64,000 nucleotides of DNA from Gonapodya sp. JEL0774 (Eukaryota; Monoblepharomycota; Monoblepharidomycetes; Monoblepharidales; Gonapodyaceae), in contig JADIIX010000031.1 in assembly GCA_027604505.1 (NCBI GenBank), positions 117,587 through 181,586 of the forward strand, written 5' to 3'. This document shows, piece by piece, positions 44,463 through 56,536 of the stretch. Both the position numbers and the translations under genes were made by a program. Numbering within the stretch: position 1 is the first letter of the stretch; every line of letters starts with the position of its first letter. The notes under the pieces were generated by a model. It searched no databases and was not told the DNA's origin. It saw nothing but the letters and a program-made list of their open reading frames with translations.

Positions 44463-47400
44463 ATGAAGCTGTTTCTACTCGCTTTGGTCCCGCTTCTGAC
44501 CCAGGCGTCGCCGGTGCCTTCGCTACCGTGCGACCGTGCCGTGGGCTGCGTTGACTTCTCTCCAGTCGCCGATTTGATCCCCATCTTGCCCGTCGGACGA
44601 GAGCGAAACGCCGCGCTTCTCCCTCTCAAGCTCAACGTCTACTCGGACGTTCCCCGCAACCTTGTTGTAGAGGCCTCCACCGAGGATGGGGTGGGTAGTT
44701 GCATCACTTCTTGGCACCGAATCGGATGCATTCCCACACTAAACGGACCTCGATTTATATATCTATTCTCAGCTCTATTTCCTTGGCAAATCTCATGTTC
44801 ACCGGGTCTCATCTTCCGCGCATCCGGTACCGGTGGCAGTCGATCTTGCCCGGGTTTGCGCGGAATTGACCGACTTCCTGGAGGGCACTGTTCACGAGTT
44901 GAAAATCACCTTGAAAGCGTGGCTTACTGCAGACGATCCCAACACTGAAGCCACCGTGTTGACCGAAGTGAAAAAAAATGTCGTCGTTGTGAGTACCGGC
45001 TTGGTGTCGCTGATCTGGTTGGACTGGAACCAACGTGTTGCGTCCTTCCCGGTCTTGGCAAACCTAGACTCGCCCAGTTGTTGGAATTTCAACATTACAA
45101 CAGCACAGCATTATGGAAACAGATGAATCCAAGATGGTCTCTCCCTTGATTAAGCGCCAGCGCTCTTGCGATACCATTCACGCAGCCTACGCAGCAGGTA
45201 CGTCATCTAAACACAAGTCTCAAAGCCTCATGCAATCTGCACACAATCTACTTTTCATATCTGGATGATAGGAACCGCCATGGTGTATCAGGACTTCCTT
45301 GACTGGTACACCTGGAAGTGCAACACGTGGTGAGTACCGGGCAGCCCTTTCACCTGAACGAATGTCTGTCTCAACTCACTCACATGATCTCTTCAAGGTA
45401 CCCCGGTGGCATTGGTCGCTCGTGCGACTCTATTTTCGCCGCATACACAGCAGGTTCGTCAATCTAATATACTTGGTCATGCCAGGGAAGACCGAAACCT
45501 TCTCACTTATTTGAATCGATCCGTGCACGCTCAGGCGTTGCTATGGTAGCTCAAGATTATTCGGACTGGTCAGCATGGAAATGTAGCACATGTGAGTCTC
45601 CCGCGACACTTACTGTGCACCCAGCAAATCCGTGCATCATGCGCAATCCATGTCACTCTGTTAGGGCACCCAAGCGGTATCGGCAGTGGTGGATCCACTC
45701 CTCCACCTCCCCCACCACCTCCGACCGGCAGCAGCCCCTGCGCGAACGCAGCCAACGGATGTGTCGACACCTCGAGCTTCCCGACTTCCATCTCTGCAAC
45801 AGCCGGTGGAGGTGGTGGATACACGTTCAGCTTCCGTGCATCGGCATCCACCCAAAAAGATGTGTTTGTCGAGTTCCGCAAGGTGAGCTCAAAACGTTAC
45901 TGCGGGAAATGGTCGTTCCGGTGTACTGACCGCCCGTCCTCCTCGCGACCCCCGGGCCCGTTTCAACTAGAACGGTGTCATCGTCTCGAACTATGCCTAC
46001 GCCTCGCTCGCTGCTTCCACAAGCTGGACAACTCTCTCGGTCACGCTCACGTACCCCACACAGACGGTCGGAGGTACATACCAGTTCTTTGTCTGGCTCA
46101 CTGCCCCGGGTAAAAGCTGGGCAGGTCAGACGTACAACACCGTACGTCAGATTGCACGTGCTTGGCGTCAAGACCGCGGTACACTCACATTTCTCAACAT
46201 TGTACATGCCCTCAGCTCCTCTCCGTAACGCTCAGCGGGGGATCCTCGCCACCTCCTCCGCCTCCTCCCCCACCTTCTGGAAGGGGCGGCAGCGCTGCCG
46301 GTGCTTATATCACGACATGCAAGACTCCCGGAATGTATGCTCTTACTTTTGACGACGGCCCTTACATGTGAGCTTGCAATCGAGGGCCTGTTTATTTGAG
46401 CAGTTTTGTAAGAATGACGTATGTATTCCGGAAACCACCAGCTACACTGCAGGTTTGAAATCTATCCTCGCACAGTACGGTATAAAGGCTACTTTCTTCG
46501 TGAGTCTACATGGCAAATTTCTATCGAATGTACCAAAACTTGACACTGAGAATCGCCACAGGTCAATGGGAACAACTGGGCGAGCATTTACGACTACGGG
46601 GACCTTCTCCGAGACTCCGTCAATCAGGGTCACCAGATTGCCATGCATGGCTGGTAAGAAACGATGCACTTTTTCTTTTGAAAAGATTCAATCGCGATGG
46701 AATCTGAGTCTGATTTATCGCTGTCACCTTCTTTGCTAGGTCACACTGCGACTTCTTGACCCCCGCCACCTGCCCGTACTACTCCGAGATTGACCAACTC
46801 ATGACGGCCATTCAGTCCATCATCGGACGTACCCCGAGCTACTTCCGGTTCCCGTACGGTGACTTTGATTCAGCGGCTCAGAACTACGTGGCGAGCAAAG
46901 GACTTCGGGTACGTCGCAAGGCCGCTTATAATCGTGTTTTACCGCCGTGCTGATCGTATTGTCTTTCTAATGGGATCATGTGAACGAATCTCGGATGATC
47001 GTGAATGCAGATCGTCGGTAAGTGATTGTAGTACCCTATGATGCATTGAAACTGCACCTGCTTACTAGGAACGCTATTTGATTACACGTATAAGGTTGGA
47101 ACTTGGACACCGAAGACTGGACCGACGCAGTGAGTGACTTGTTTGCCGCGGGTTTTCTTATTTGGAAGCTTTGGGACTGATCTTTCGGTGAACTCAGAAC
47201 AAGGCAAACCCGACGTTGTCGCTCAACAACGTCCAAAACGCTCTGAACGCGGTCGACAGCTCCTAGTGGGTTACTCTCCCGTCACACTCTGTTTTCCCCA
47301 AGTTGTTTCCTCATCACTCACATTTTACATCGTATTATTTCTCCCACGCCAGCGCCACGTTTATTCCCCTCGAGCACGACGTGTGGCCCACCACGGCCGG

Positions 47401-47512
47401 TGCCACATCGAACTCGTGGATCTGGGCAGGCCTTTCGTTCATCCAGTCCAAGGGATACCGTTTCGTGACTGTAGCTGAGTGCGACGGTGATCCTTCTGGT
47501 GGATACTTTTGA
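44463..47512 (+). CDS. Secreted polysaccharide (chitin) deacetylase 2, CE4/NodB
   Basis: Closest relative of deacetylase 1 in module order. The ATG at 44463 begins MKLFLLALVPLLTQASPVPS, a signal peptide. Then come the N-terminal beta module (CDRAVGCVDF ... RNLVVEAST ... FLGKSHVHR), two C-D-[TS]-I units (CDTIHAAYAAG ... YQDFLDWYTWKCNTWYPGG; CDSIFAAYTAG ... AQDYSDWSAWKC), a much shorter Gly/Ser/Pro linker than in gene 1, and one beta module (GCVDTSSFPT ... KDVFVEFRK ... QFFVWLTAPG). The NodB domain has TFDDGP (~46347), HGW|SH (~46646 and ~46740, split by an intron), YFRFPYG (~46842), LDTEDW (~47105) and LEHDVW (~47368), so it looks catalytically complete. The same 7-nt microexon is present (47011-47017). 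It ends ECDGDPSGGYF. Role: cell-wall chitin de-N-acetylation, inferred from the family. Confidence 0.88.
47011..47017 (+). other. 7-nt microexon in deacetylase 2
   Basis: ATCGTCG lies between a CAG acceptor and a GTAAGT donor and codes the I-V-G between GLR and WNLDTEDW, matching the microexon of deacetylase 1. Confidence 0.75.
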
Positions 47513-48464
47513 GGAGGTACCGATGGAAATAAAGTACGCAAGGGGGGGGTGATCACGGGATAAACGAGTTCGGCTTTGAATTATACTATTTTGGTCATAC
47601 AGCTGCTTGTCTTTGTACTGAAACTGAATTATATATACGTGCCAATTCGCAGATATACCTCCTCGAAACCGTGCAGGAGGGAACCCAACTGCGCGCATGT
47701 GACCCGGGTCACACTGCGAAAGTGGCAAACGCGACTGGTCTCATTCAACTCCTTTTTGGTCGCAGACAATCCGCGCCCACCAAGGCGTTGTATTAGCTGC
47801 AGTCAAGAAAGTGCGGACAATCTTCCGTGAGATCTTGTTGAGATTTCGAATGAGTTGATCCCCGCATGGTCGTGGTCCCTGGCATTAAAGAACTTTCCAA
47901 TGTTTCAAACCACGTACGTATAATAGGATTCACAAGAAGATATAAACTTATAATTCTTTTCCTTGATTCTCCCTGGCAAAACTCAAAAGTAATGTTTCCT
48001 GGGAAGTGTGGAGATCTTTGGCCTCGTGCGTCCCCGTAGTTGCCAAGATCGAGATCGCCAAGCGTGGGGAACGCTGTTTGTTCTGGTACATAGAGGAATA
48101 TGGACCGATTTTCAAGAGCTGCTGGTCTTCCCAAATAGTAATATTGGCCGTCCAGAGCTCATCCTCGTGGCGGAACTCGCCATTGCAGGAGCAGATTGTC
48201 ATGAACCAAACATGAGACGTTTGACAGCCAACTTCGTGTACGCTGCAATTCTCTTGGCTGCGAAGTTCAAAAGCTGTTACCGCCTCGAAATGGGGACAAA
48301 GGTCTTCCATTTTTGGAATTGCAGGCCCGCTCAGGCCCGCGGGTCAGGTCGCAACCAATGGAGGCTGTTCCCCCCCAAAAAAGTTCTTGCATTAATCCCG
48401 AAACACCGCCCAAACTCCGTTCACCCCAGGAGTTTCTTTCGTTGTTCTTGAGGTCTGAAACGGA
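47513..48464. other. Intergenic spacer between deacetylases 2 and 3
   Basis: No gene supported. Overlapping frames on both strands (plus 48008-48451, minus 47948-48310) lack recognisable features. Confidence 0.4.
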
Positions 48465-51400
48465 ATGGCTCGCCTCGCCCGTCCCTGGTCGTTTCTGGCC
48501 TTTCTCGCTTTGCTCGGTTTGGTGACCCTCGCGCGATCGGCTCTCGCCGATTGCTCGGGAAACGGCGATTGCGTCAATGTTTCCGACGTTCCTGACCAGC
48601 TGCCAGTTACATTGACGGGGCAGAGCCGGAACGGAGCCGTGGTACGGCTCCAGCTCAATATCCGGTCAGCAGCCCCTCGAAATCTCGTCCTTCGAGCGAC
48701 CACCACTGATGGGGTGAGCAAGATTTGTCAATTGACGATGACTTGTGAACATCAACAGAATGATCCCTTTCTTGTCATATGCGTTACGTGTGGTGCATGT
48801 ATACCTTCTTCCAAATTCGGCCATCGGGAACTTTTGACACAGAACAAAACTTTGGGAGAAGCTCGGCTACACTCGATCCAGTACAGCGATATATCTCCAG
48901 TGACTGTAGGCGTATCTCTCCGTCCAAATGATGACGCAACGGGCCGTTTTCTCGGTGGGGTGGACACCCAACTGACGCTGACCATCACAGCGTGGCTGGC
49001 AACCGACAACCTGGAATTCGAAACCGACGAAGCCACTAAAGTCCAAAAGACAATCACTGTGGTATGTACCACTGAAACGTTATGCTTCGTTTGAAACAAC
49101 GGGGCCTGTGTTGCATGGGAAGTTTGAAGGGCTGACGTCCGGTCACATTGTTTACTTTTACCTGATATTCACAGACCCGTCCAGCCCCTGTCTCGCGCGA
49201 ACCCATTAGCATATCTAAGTCGTCGAGCTCTTCGAACTTGCGTGCCCGTGCGCCAGCTTCTCCATGCTCTGACGGTGGCGCAGGTGGCTGTGTCGACACC
49301 ACTCGGCTCGCGTCACTGTCATCGAGTGGCGGAACGTTCACGGTGCAAATTTATGCATGGGCACCCACAGCAAAAGACTTGTTTGTTGAAATTCACGACA
49401 CCGCGACCCAGGCTTTGCTGTCCAACTATGGCTGGATCTCTGTCCCTGCTGCGACCACGTCATCGTTCGGTCTATACACGGTCTCACTCACTGTTCCTGC
49501 GCTTACCGCCGGTCCATACAACTACTATCTCTGGATGAGTGATCCTGGTGCCGGCTGGGCAGCCCGCTCTTATTCGCAGGTACGTGTGCTCGCGTGCCCC
49601 CGCCTGCTTTGAAGCCGGCAAATTACCAAGACTCACGATGATTCAACACACTACCAGAACGCTGCACTGTCAATCGTCTCGCTCACTTCCCCATGTAGCG
49701 GGGGTCAAATCAACTGCATCGATACATCTTCCCTCCTTACCACGGTCTCAGCGAATGTCGGCACCTTCACCGTCAATGTCGGTGCATGGTCATCGAAAGC
49801 CAAAGATCTGTTCGTCGAGGTCCACCAAACATCTGATGGCGCCCTCCTCTCCAACTACGGCTTTATCGCGCTCCCCGCGGCGACGGTCTCGTCCTTTTCG
49901 ACGTATCCAGTTCAGCTCACAGTCCCCGCGCTGACTCCTGGCGTCGCGTACAACTACTACATATGGATGTCTGATCCAAACGCAGGTTGGGGAGCAAACA
50001 CCTACTCCATCAACGTGCCCATCACTGTCACGCAAAGTTCCAACGCCGTGACCACCACCAAGGCAGCAACCACAACCGCTGCTGCAAAGACCTCGACCAA
50101 GATCACGACCAAGATCACGACCACCACCGCAGCGCCGAAAATCTCTACCACAACGGCGACACCCAAGGTAACCACAACCACCGCCATAGTTCGGACGTGC
50201 GATACCATCTTCGCTGCCTCCAAAGCAAACACTCTCACAGCCCAAGACGTTGCCGATTGGGCTGCATGGTAAGCTCCGACGATCGAGTGAAACAGGTGTT
50301 CCAGCCAAATAGCCACATTTTCACCGTAATGTTCGAACGCGTGCTTGTAGGTCCTGCTCGACGTGGTATCCCAGCGGCATCACTCCCTGCACGGGCAATG
50401 CTGCGCGCTGCATCACTGGTTTTCCTGCAACAGTTCCGCAAACGAAGTCCGTCACCTTCACCGTGAGCGTTTTCTCAATCGCTCGGGAAGACCTCGTCTT
50501 TCAAATTCAACAGGTGAAGAATCCGCGGGTATTCTGGTTGCATCATACGATTTGCATTTGCTCATTGGCTTCGTGTTCTGCAGGCCGGAGTTGCCGCCTC
50601 ACCTGAATCTCGGTTGGCTGTTGTCAGTACCTCGGGGGCGTTGGTCCAGCTTACATTCACCCTCACCTACTCCACGACGCTCACAAACTCGCCATACACT
50701 CTTGTATGGTACTTTGCTCCCACTGGCGAGGGCTTCAGTGCCGCAACCATGCAAGGTCAAGCAAGCGTGACCCTCGCTGCCATCACCAGCCCCTGTACCG
50801 GAACCAGCACCGGAGGATGCATCGATACCACAACCTTGCCGCTCTCCGTATCTTACTCGGTTGGAACTATCAACCTGAACATTGGTGCATGGTCCGCGAC
50901 CAAAAAGGATCTCTTTGTGCAGCTTCAAAAGTCCGCATCGGCGGTCACCGTTTCCAACTACGGGTACGCAAGTGTGGCTGCTTCTTTGAGCTCGGATTAT
51001 ACATCGTACCTGGTTACGTTGAATGTGCCGCCGTTGGTGAGATGTGCCGGTTTGTCTGAAATTGGGTTTGATCTGATCGTATTGCCTCCTGTTTTCGTGT
51101 CACCTGTAGACAAGCGGACCTTATCAAATCTTTGTGTGGATGACAGACCCAGGCAAGGGCTGGCCATGTAAGTAACGTTATATACATGTCAACCTTCGCT
51201 CTGTTTGTGCTAATTGTAATCTTGAAACTACCCGCACTATATTAGCTGTGTCATACCAGTACGTATCATCTGTTACTATCACCGGCATTGTCACTCCGTT
51301 GCCCGGCGGCGGTAGCCCCGCGGGTTCTTACATCGATAGTTGCAAAACGCCTGGTCAATATGGTGGGTGATCTTTGAGACAGCTTCGGGAGACAATAAGT

Positions 51401-52375
51401 GTCGAGTTATGGATTTCACAACCTCTTTCGTCGTGTCACTTCAGCTCTGACTTTCGATGACGGACCATACATGTCAGTTTGATTCTCATGTCACGAATAT
51501 CATTGCTTTCGCTTCCGTCTAACTGCAATTGAAAACTATTGCAGGTACACTGAAGCAGTGAAGACCATCCTGGCCAAGTACAACATCAAAGCGACGTTCT
51601 TCATGAACGGTTTCAACTGGGCGCCTATCACCGATTATAACGCGACGCTCCAGGACTCGATAGCAAAAGGGCACCAGCTTGGAATGCACGGATGGTACGG
51701 AGATTTTGTTGTACGCCTTTTTGTTCAAGCAGACGGTGTCTTAGTGTTCTGTGTTCTTCTCGGGATCAGGTCCCACTGCGACTTTTTGAATCACGCCAAT
51801 TGCTCGTACCCTGCCGAAGTTGATCGCCTCGCTAGCACCATCCACGATATTATCGGAGTATACCCTACCTACTTCCGATTCCCCTACGGTGACTACGATG
51901 ACCAAGGTCAAGTCTATGTGGCATCCGAGGGGTACCGGGTGAGTACGGGATAATTTTTATTTGAATAGCGAAAAAGGTCTTCTCGTTTTATTGAAATCGC
52001 TACTTTGGTTATTTTGAATGGCGTAGATTGTCGGATGGAGCATCGATACCCTCGATTACACGGCAGACAATATAGCGAACACCACCCTGTCTCTTCAAAA
52101 CATCAAGAATGTTCTCGAGGGTCAAAGCTCTTCAACGTGAGATTTTGTCGCACTCACTTCGTCTCTTGTTACCTTTGTTCACGAGTTCGTCTGTCCACTG
52201 CTCATCCTTCTATAGTTACAGCACCATCAGCTTATCACACGATGTCCACGCAACAACCGCTGCAACCTCCAACGCGTACTTGGAGTCGGCAGTGCAATAC
52301 ATCCTCTCCAAGGGCTACACTTTTGTGACGGTCGCAGAGTGCGACGGTGACCCATCGGGAGGATATCGGACCTGA
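48465..52375 (+). CDS. Secreted polysaccharide (chitin) deacetylase 3, CE4/NodB, expanded modules
   Basis: The most diverged of the three. The ATG at 48465 is followed by a signal peptide (WSFLAFLALLGLVTLARSA). The N-terminal module is DCSGNGDCVNVS ... RNLVLRATT. There are then four further beta modules: GGCVDTTRLAS ... KDLFVEIHD ... YLWMSDPGAGW; NCIDTSSLLT ... KDLFVEVHQ ... YIWMSDPNAGW; a third after the linker (RCITGFPATV ... REDLVFQIQ); and GGCIDTTTLPL ... KDLFVQLQK ... IFVWMTDPGKGW. A Thr/Lys-rich linker (TTKITTTTAAPK type) and a single C-D-T-I unit (CDTIFAASKAN ... AQDVADWAAW ... CSTWYPSGIT) sit between modules 2 and 3. NodB motifs are TFDDGP (~51454), HGW|SH (~51684 and ~51771), YFRFPYG (~51880), WSIDTLDY (~52039) and LSHDV (~52229). 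The intron pair flanking the microexon of the other two genes is absent: IVGW is on one exon. Confidence 0.87.
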
Positions 52376-53085
52376 GTCAGAAGCTTGCGCGATAACATAT
52401 TTATAGCTGATCTATCCCAAACGTACTCTTGAGACTCGCGAAAAAGCTATCTTCTGCACAACTAGATATTATGTACTACAATAGGAATCTTGATCTCTAC
52501 GTATACACGTCCATCCAGCTGTTCTACTGGAATGTTGGATTGCAGCCAAGCACAGTCTATTACACATGGCACTGAATTCACTCAAATCGTTGTACACAGA
52601 CTGTGTTTAAGACTATGGAGTTGAGAGGACAGCTTTGGAATCTGCACATAGACGAGCGTTGGTATGGAATATGGACGCTCTACACATACATGCCCACTGC
52701 GGCGGTCGTGGAAACCGATGTATTATTAAATGATTTAGGCCACACCCCATTTACCTTAAAAGCAAGTAAGAAGAGATTCAGAACGATGCTGACCTGTTGA
52801 GCTGCAGTGGAAACCATTTACTTGAAATAGTGGCTGCAGGCCAACGACAGTTCCTCCGCCCAAAATTACCACGCATGAAAATCTAATAACTCCCTATGGA
52901 ACAAAGCGCTTAAACAAGCTCTTAAGAATGCTCCTTCTGGTAGCGCTCCTACTGAGAAGTGGGGGTTGTGCTGCACTGGAGTGTTGGCACTACGCTCAGC
53001 CCAGCCAGTTTTCTTCTACAGTTTGCCACAACCAACGCACTGTCACCTTTGAACGCACCGTTGCGTTCAATAAGCTCAGTTTCCG
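52376..53085. other. Intergenic, no gene seen
   Basis: Between the third deacetylase and the HMG-box gene, both plus. Presumed promoter of the latter; no repeats noticed. Confidence 0.4.
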
Positions 53086-56000
53086 ATGCCGCCGCCACCT
53101 CTTTTGAATGTCGGGAAAAACAAGCCGGCGAAGACTTCTGCCCCATCGGCGCCAATCGCCGCCGTGGTCGCCCAATCGAAGCCCGCGAAGTCCAAAAAGG
53201 CACCAGTCGGCGAGCCATCCGAGTCATCGGAGACCGACGAGGAGCCTCTTCCCGCGCCAGCTCTCTTGAAGGAGGACAAAGCGGCCAAGAAGAAGGGCGA
53301 TGCGCTAGGATCTTCTGTATCGACTGGCACCAAAATGCCAACCAAAACGGTCAAAACCAAGAAGGTTCCACCCACTCCGGCGCCGCCTCCAGCACCCATT
53401 CATATTGATAGCAACTCCGACGGCAGCAAGGATGATGAGGATAATGAGGATGACGAAGACGACGAGCTAGAGGAGGTTGCGCCTGTTCCGCCTGTGAAGT
53501 CTTCGAATCCGACAAAGGGAAAGGACCACGCAAAGGTTCAAGCCGCGCCAGTCGAGAAACCTAAGGAGAAGAAGAAGAAGCACAAGGAAGGCAAGGCTAC
53601 CGACGACGACGCATCCAATCCGCGCGACAGTAAATTGACAACAGCAACATCAACCGCATCAAACATTGCACCCATACCATCGAAAGTTGCTAAATCAGTG
53701 GTGCCGGCGCTTGCACAGCACTCACATCCTGCCGAATCGGAGACTGATTTAGTGATCGAAGAGCTGACAGCGAAACTTGCCCAGGCCCAAGCCAAGAAAT
53801 TGCAGGAATTAGAAGAACGAGAACAAAGGAAGGAGCAGAGGCGGATGAAAATCCTTAAGGAGATAGCGGTTCTCCTTCCACTAGGTGCATTCACCCTCAT
53901 CATCAAAGCGGCGTAAGTTGATGCATCACCGTTCCACATGGGCTTTAAACAGGAACAGGTTTCCGCCACTGTGTAGCGATTCTCATTTGAATGGGGGGTT
54001 TTGCTGTTGCTAGCATTTTACACCTTCTGATTGAACTTTCTGACTTATTTTCTCAAAATTTTCCATCTCACAATCCAGCGCTGGTATACTCACACCACCC
54101 GAGAAGCGAGAATTCCAAAAGATTGCGGAACTCGTCAAGGTCCTCCCTCACGACGTCGCATATTTGCTGGAAGGTCGAGGTGCTCGCCCCGATGCGGAAT
54201 GGGAGGAGTTGGCCGGCATGAACATCGTGGCGCTCCTGAAGCTGTCGGGCCTTCCTGACGATTTCTGGTTGAATACTATGTCGAAGTCGAGTCACACAGC
54301 AGACTCTACGTCATCCAAGGGATCTTCGACAAAATCCGGCGCCGAAACCGCCAGTAAGGCTTCTAAATCCGGCACCGAAGCAGCCAGCAAGGCTAAATCC
54401 AATGCTTCTAAATCCAACGCCGAAGAAAACATCAAGTTTTCAAAGCCGGGACCAGAAACCACCGACAAGGGGTTGAAAACAGGCATTGAAATATCCAGCA
54501 AGACTTCGAAATCCGGATCTGAAACCGCCAACAAGGCTTCTAGTTCCAAAGTTGCCACCGAGCCAACCGGCAGAACAGCTCCCAAGGCTGCTCCCCAGGC
54601 GCTCGTGAGAGGTTCCACATCCACCGATGCTGCTGAAGGCAAGGGGAAGGCAAAGGCCACCGAGGTCGAGATCACAGCTCCGAAAAAGAGACCTGGCGAG
54701 GTATGTCAGAATAGGACTTTCTCATCACCGGCAGATGAAACCTACTCTAAGAAATTTTGTTATCAGCCTGTTCAAGGCGATGACGATGACGACGACTTCT
54801 CTAGACCTATCATGGCGACAACTAAGAGGCGTAAGGTAATCTTCTCAGATCGGATGAGTTGGCTGTGAATGTGCACTGACGCTGATCCTTGGGTAATTTC
54901 TTTGGCCTAAGGTTGTCGAGAACGACGAGGGCAAAGATATTCCGGTCACTAACAGCAAGAAGCGAAAAGCCGTGAGTGTGTATAATGGTTGTCTCGTCAA
55001 TGGCAAGTCCACTTGATGTTTCTCGCCGATGTTCTCTCTGTTTCTCTATAATATTCATGATAGCCCAAGCAGGAGGGAGAGCCCAACCGTCCACCACCCC
55101 CTTTCATGGCATTCAGGAAAGAGTGTGGAATCAAGGACATAAAGGAGGCTTCCGAGAGATGGAAGGTACTCAGCGATGAAGAGAAGAAAGTAAGTAATGT
55201 CGTCATTCGAGTGTAAATCGCGAAGTCAATTTATCGATGTTCCGTTTTTTCATTACCTTCAAGGAATATGAAATGGAATATAAGGAGAAGCTGGACAGGT
55301 ATAAAGAAGAGAAGGTTCAGTGGGATGCCGAACACCCGGACACGGTCGTTGAGAAGAAGGCGCGAACAGAGAAGCTATCGAAGGAGAAACCTGAAAAGGC
55401 AAGTATCAATTTTCGAGGTTGAAGTTTACGAAAGCTCACCTAAAGGTTTTCTCCTGTGTGGGACAAAGTATGTTCGGCCCGAAGGAATGCCCAAGCGACC
55501 CACCACGGCCTTTTTCCTTTTCCATAAAAACAAGGGTGGATCTGCCCATGCCGCGGGCGAGATTTGGAAGACTCTCTCTTCGGAAGAGAGATCTGTGAGC
55601 ATCAACGGGATTCTTAAAGATGGGTAATCAATGACATTCCGCCGTTTTGGTTGCGATCGACAGGTGTACGAGGCACAAGCAAAAGTGGAAGCAGATCGTT
55701 ACAAGGAGGAGATCATGGCTTGGAAAAAAGAGAACCCGGATGTCGTTGTGACACGCAAAGTACGTTCACGTGGCTGATCCATGGATGCTGTTCATCACAT
55801 TCAATGATTACAAATAGAGAAGGGCAACAAAATTGCACGACGAAAGCAATGCTGAAGAGACGGACGGCGAGCATAAGGTCACTAAGACGAAAAGGGTCAA
55901 AAAGGTGCGCAATTCTGTTTTGTCAGTGTCAGGTGAATAATTATGGACAATCACCCTAAAAATATTCAGGTGTACGCAGTGGATGAACCACATCCCCCAC

Positions 56001-56536
56001 TTAACGCATATTTTCTGTACTTGGCAGAAGCCGCGCCAGAGGGTAAGACCCGCAATGACCTTCAAGCGGAGTGGAAGACAATGACGGAAGCGGACAAAAA
56101 GGTGAAGATCCGATCCGTAGTTCGGATGTTCCAGCGACTGATCTCTTTGCGTGTAGCCTTGGACGGACAGGCACGAAGCACTGCAGAAGGATTTCCAGAA
56201 GAAGAAGGCGGAATGGGCTGCTAAGCAATCGGGCACTGCCACTGCCGAAGCTGCCGAGGAAGATGAGGATGAAGGCGAGGAAGCAGACGAAGAAGGGGTC
56301 GAGGATGAAGACGAAGACAGCGACACGGATGATGACGATGAGGTGCGTTCAAATATTCAAGCCTGGCGAGCTAGTTTGATTCAATAACCTTGGCTCAACA
56401 GTAGGTGGATACTCCTCAAAACGCGAACAGCAGCGAGCTTATTCGAGGTGCAAATACTTTCAACGCTTTCAAAACGGATTCTGATTCGTCGGGGGATGAG
56501 GATGAGTGGAATATCGACAAGAGTCAATCGTCGTGA
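53086..56536 (+). CDS. Triple HMG-box protein with acidic/basic tails
   Basis: Probably a nuclear DNA- or chromatin-binding protein. The ATG at 53086 (MPPPPLLNVGKNKPAK) opens a long exon rich in Lys, Ala, Pro and acidic runs (DEDNEDDEDDELEE), ending with a helical stretch (ELTAKLAQAQAKKLQELEER; ILKEIAVLLPLGAF). The next exon starts near 54079, in phase, with TPPEKREFQKIAELVKVLPH, then Ser/Lys repeats (SKASKSGTEAASKAKS). Three HMG-box-like units follow on small exons: PPPPFMAFRKECGIKDIKEA...RWKVLSDEEKKEYE; PKRPTTAFFLFHKNKG...IWKTLSSEER; PHPPLNAYFLYLAEAAPEGK...EWKTMTEADKK with a last helix ALQKDFQKKKAEWAAK. Each shows the P-x-x-[AP]-[FY]-x-x-F start and the W of the L-shaped fold. The acidic tail (DEDEDSDTDDDDE) and the end DEDEWNIDKSQSS resemble HMGB or chromatin-remodelling factors. 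The target is unknown; weak resemblance of some residues makes the third box the least certain. Confidence 0.75.

Noticed and set aside
48008-48451. 147-codon plus frame upstream of deacetylase 3
   Set aside because: No domain, overlaps an equally plausible antisense frame, and is separate from the signal-peptide start at 48465.
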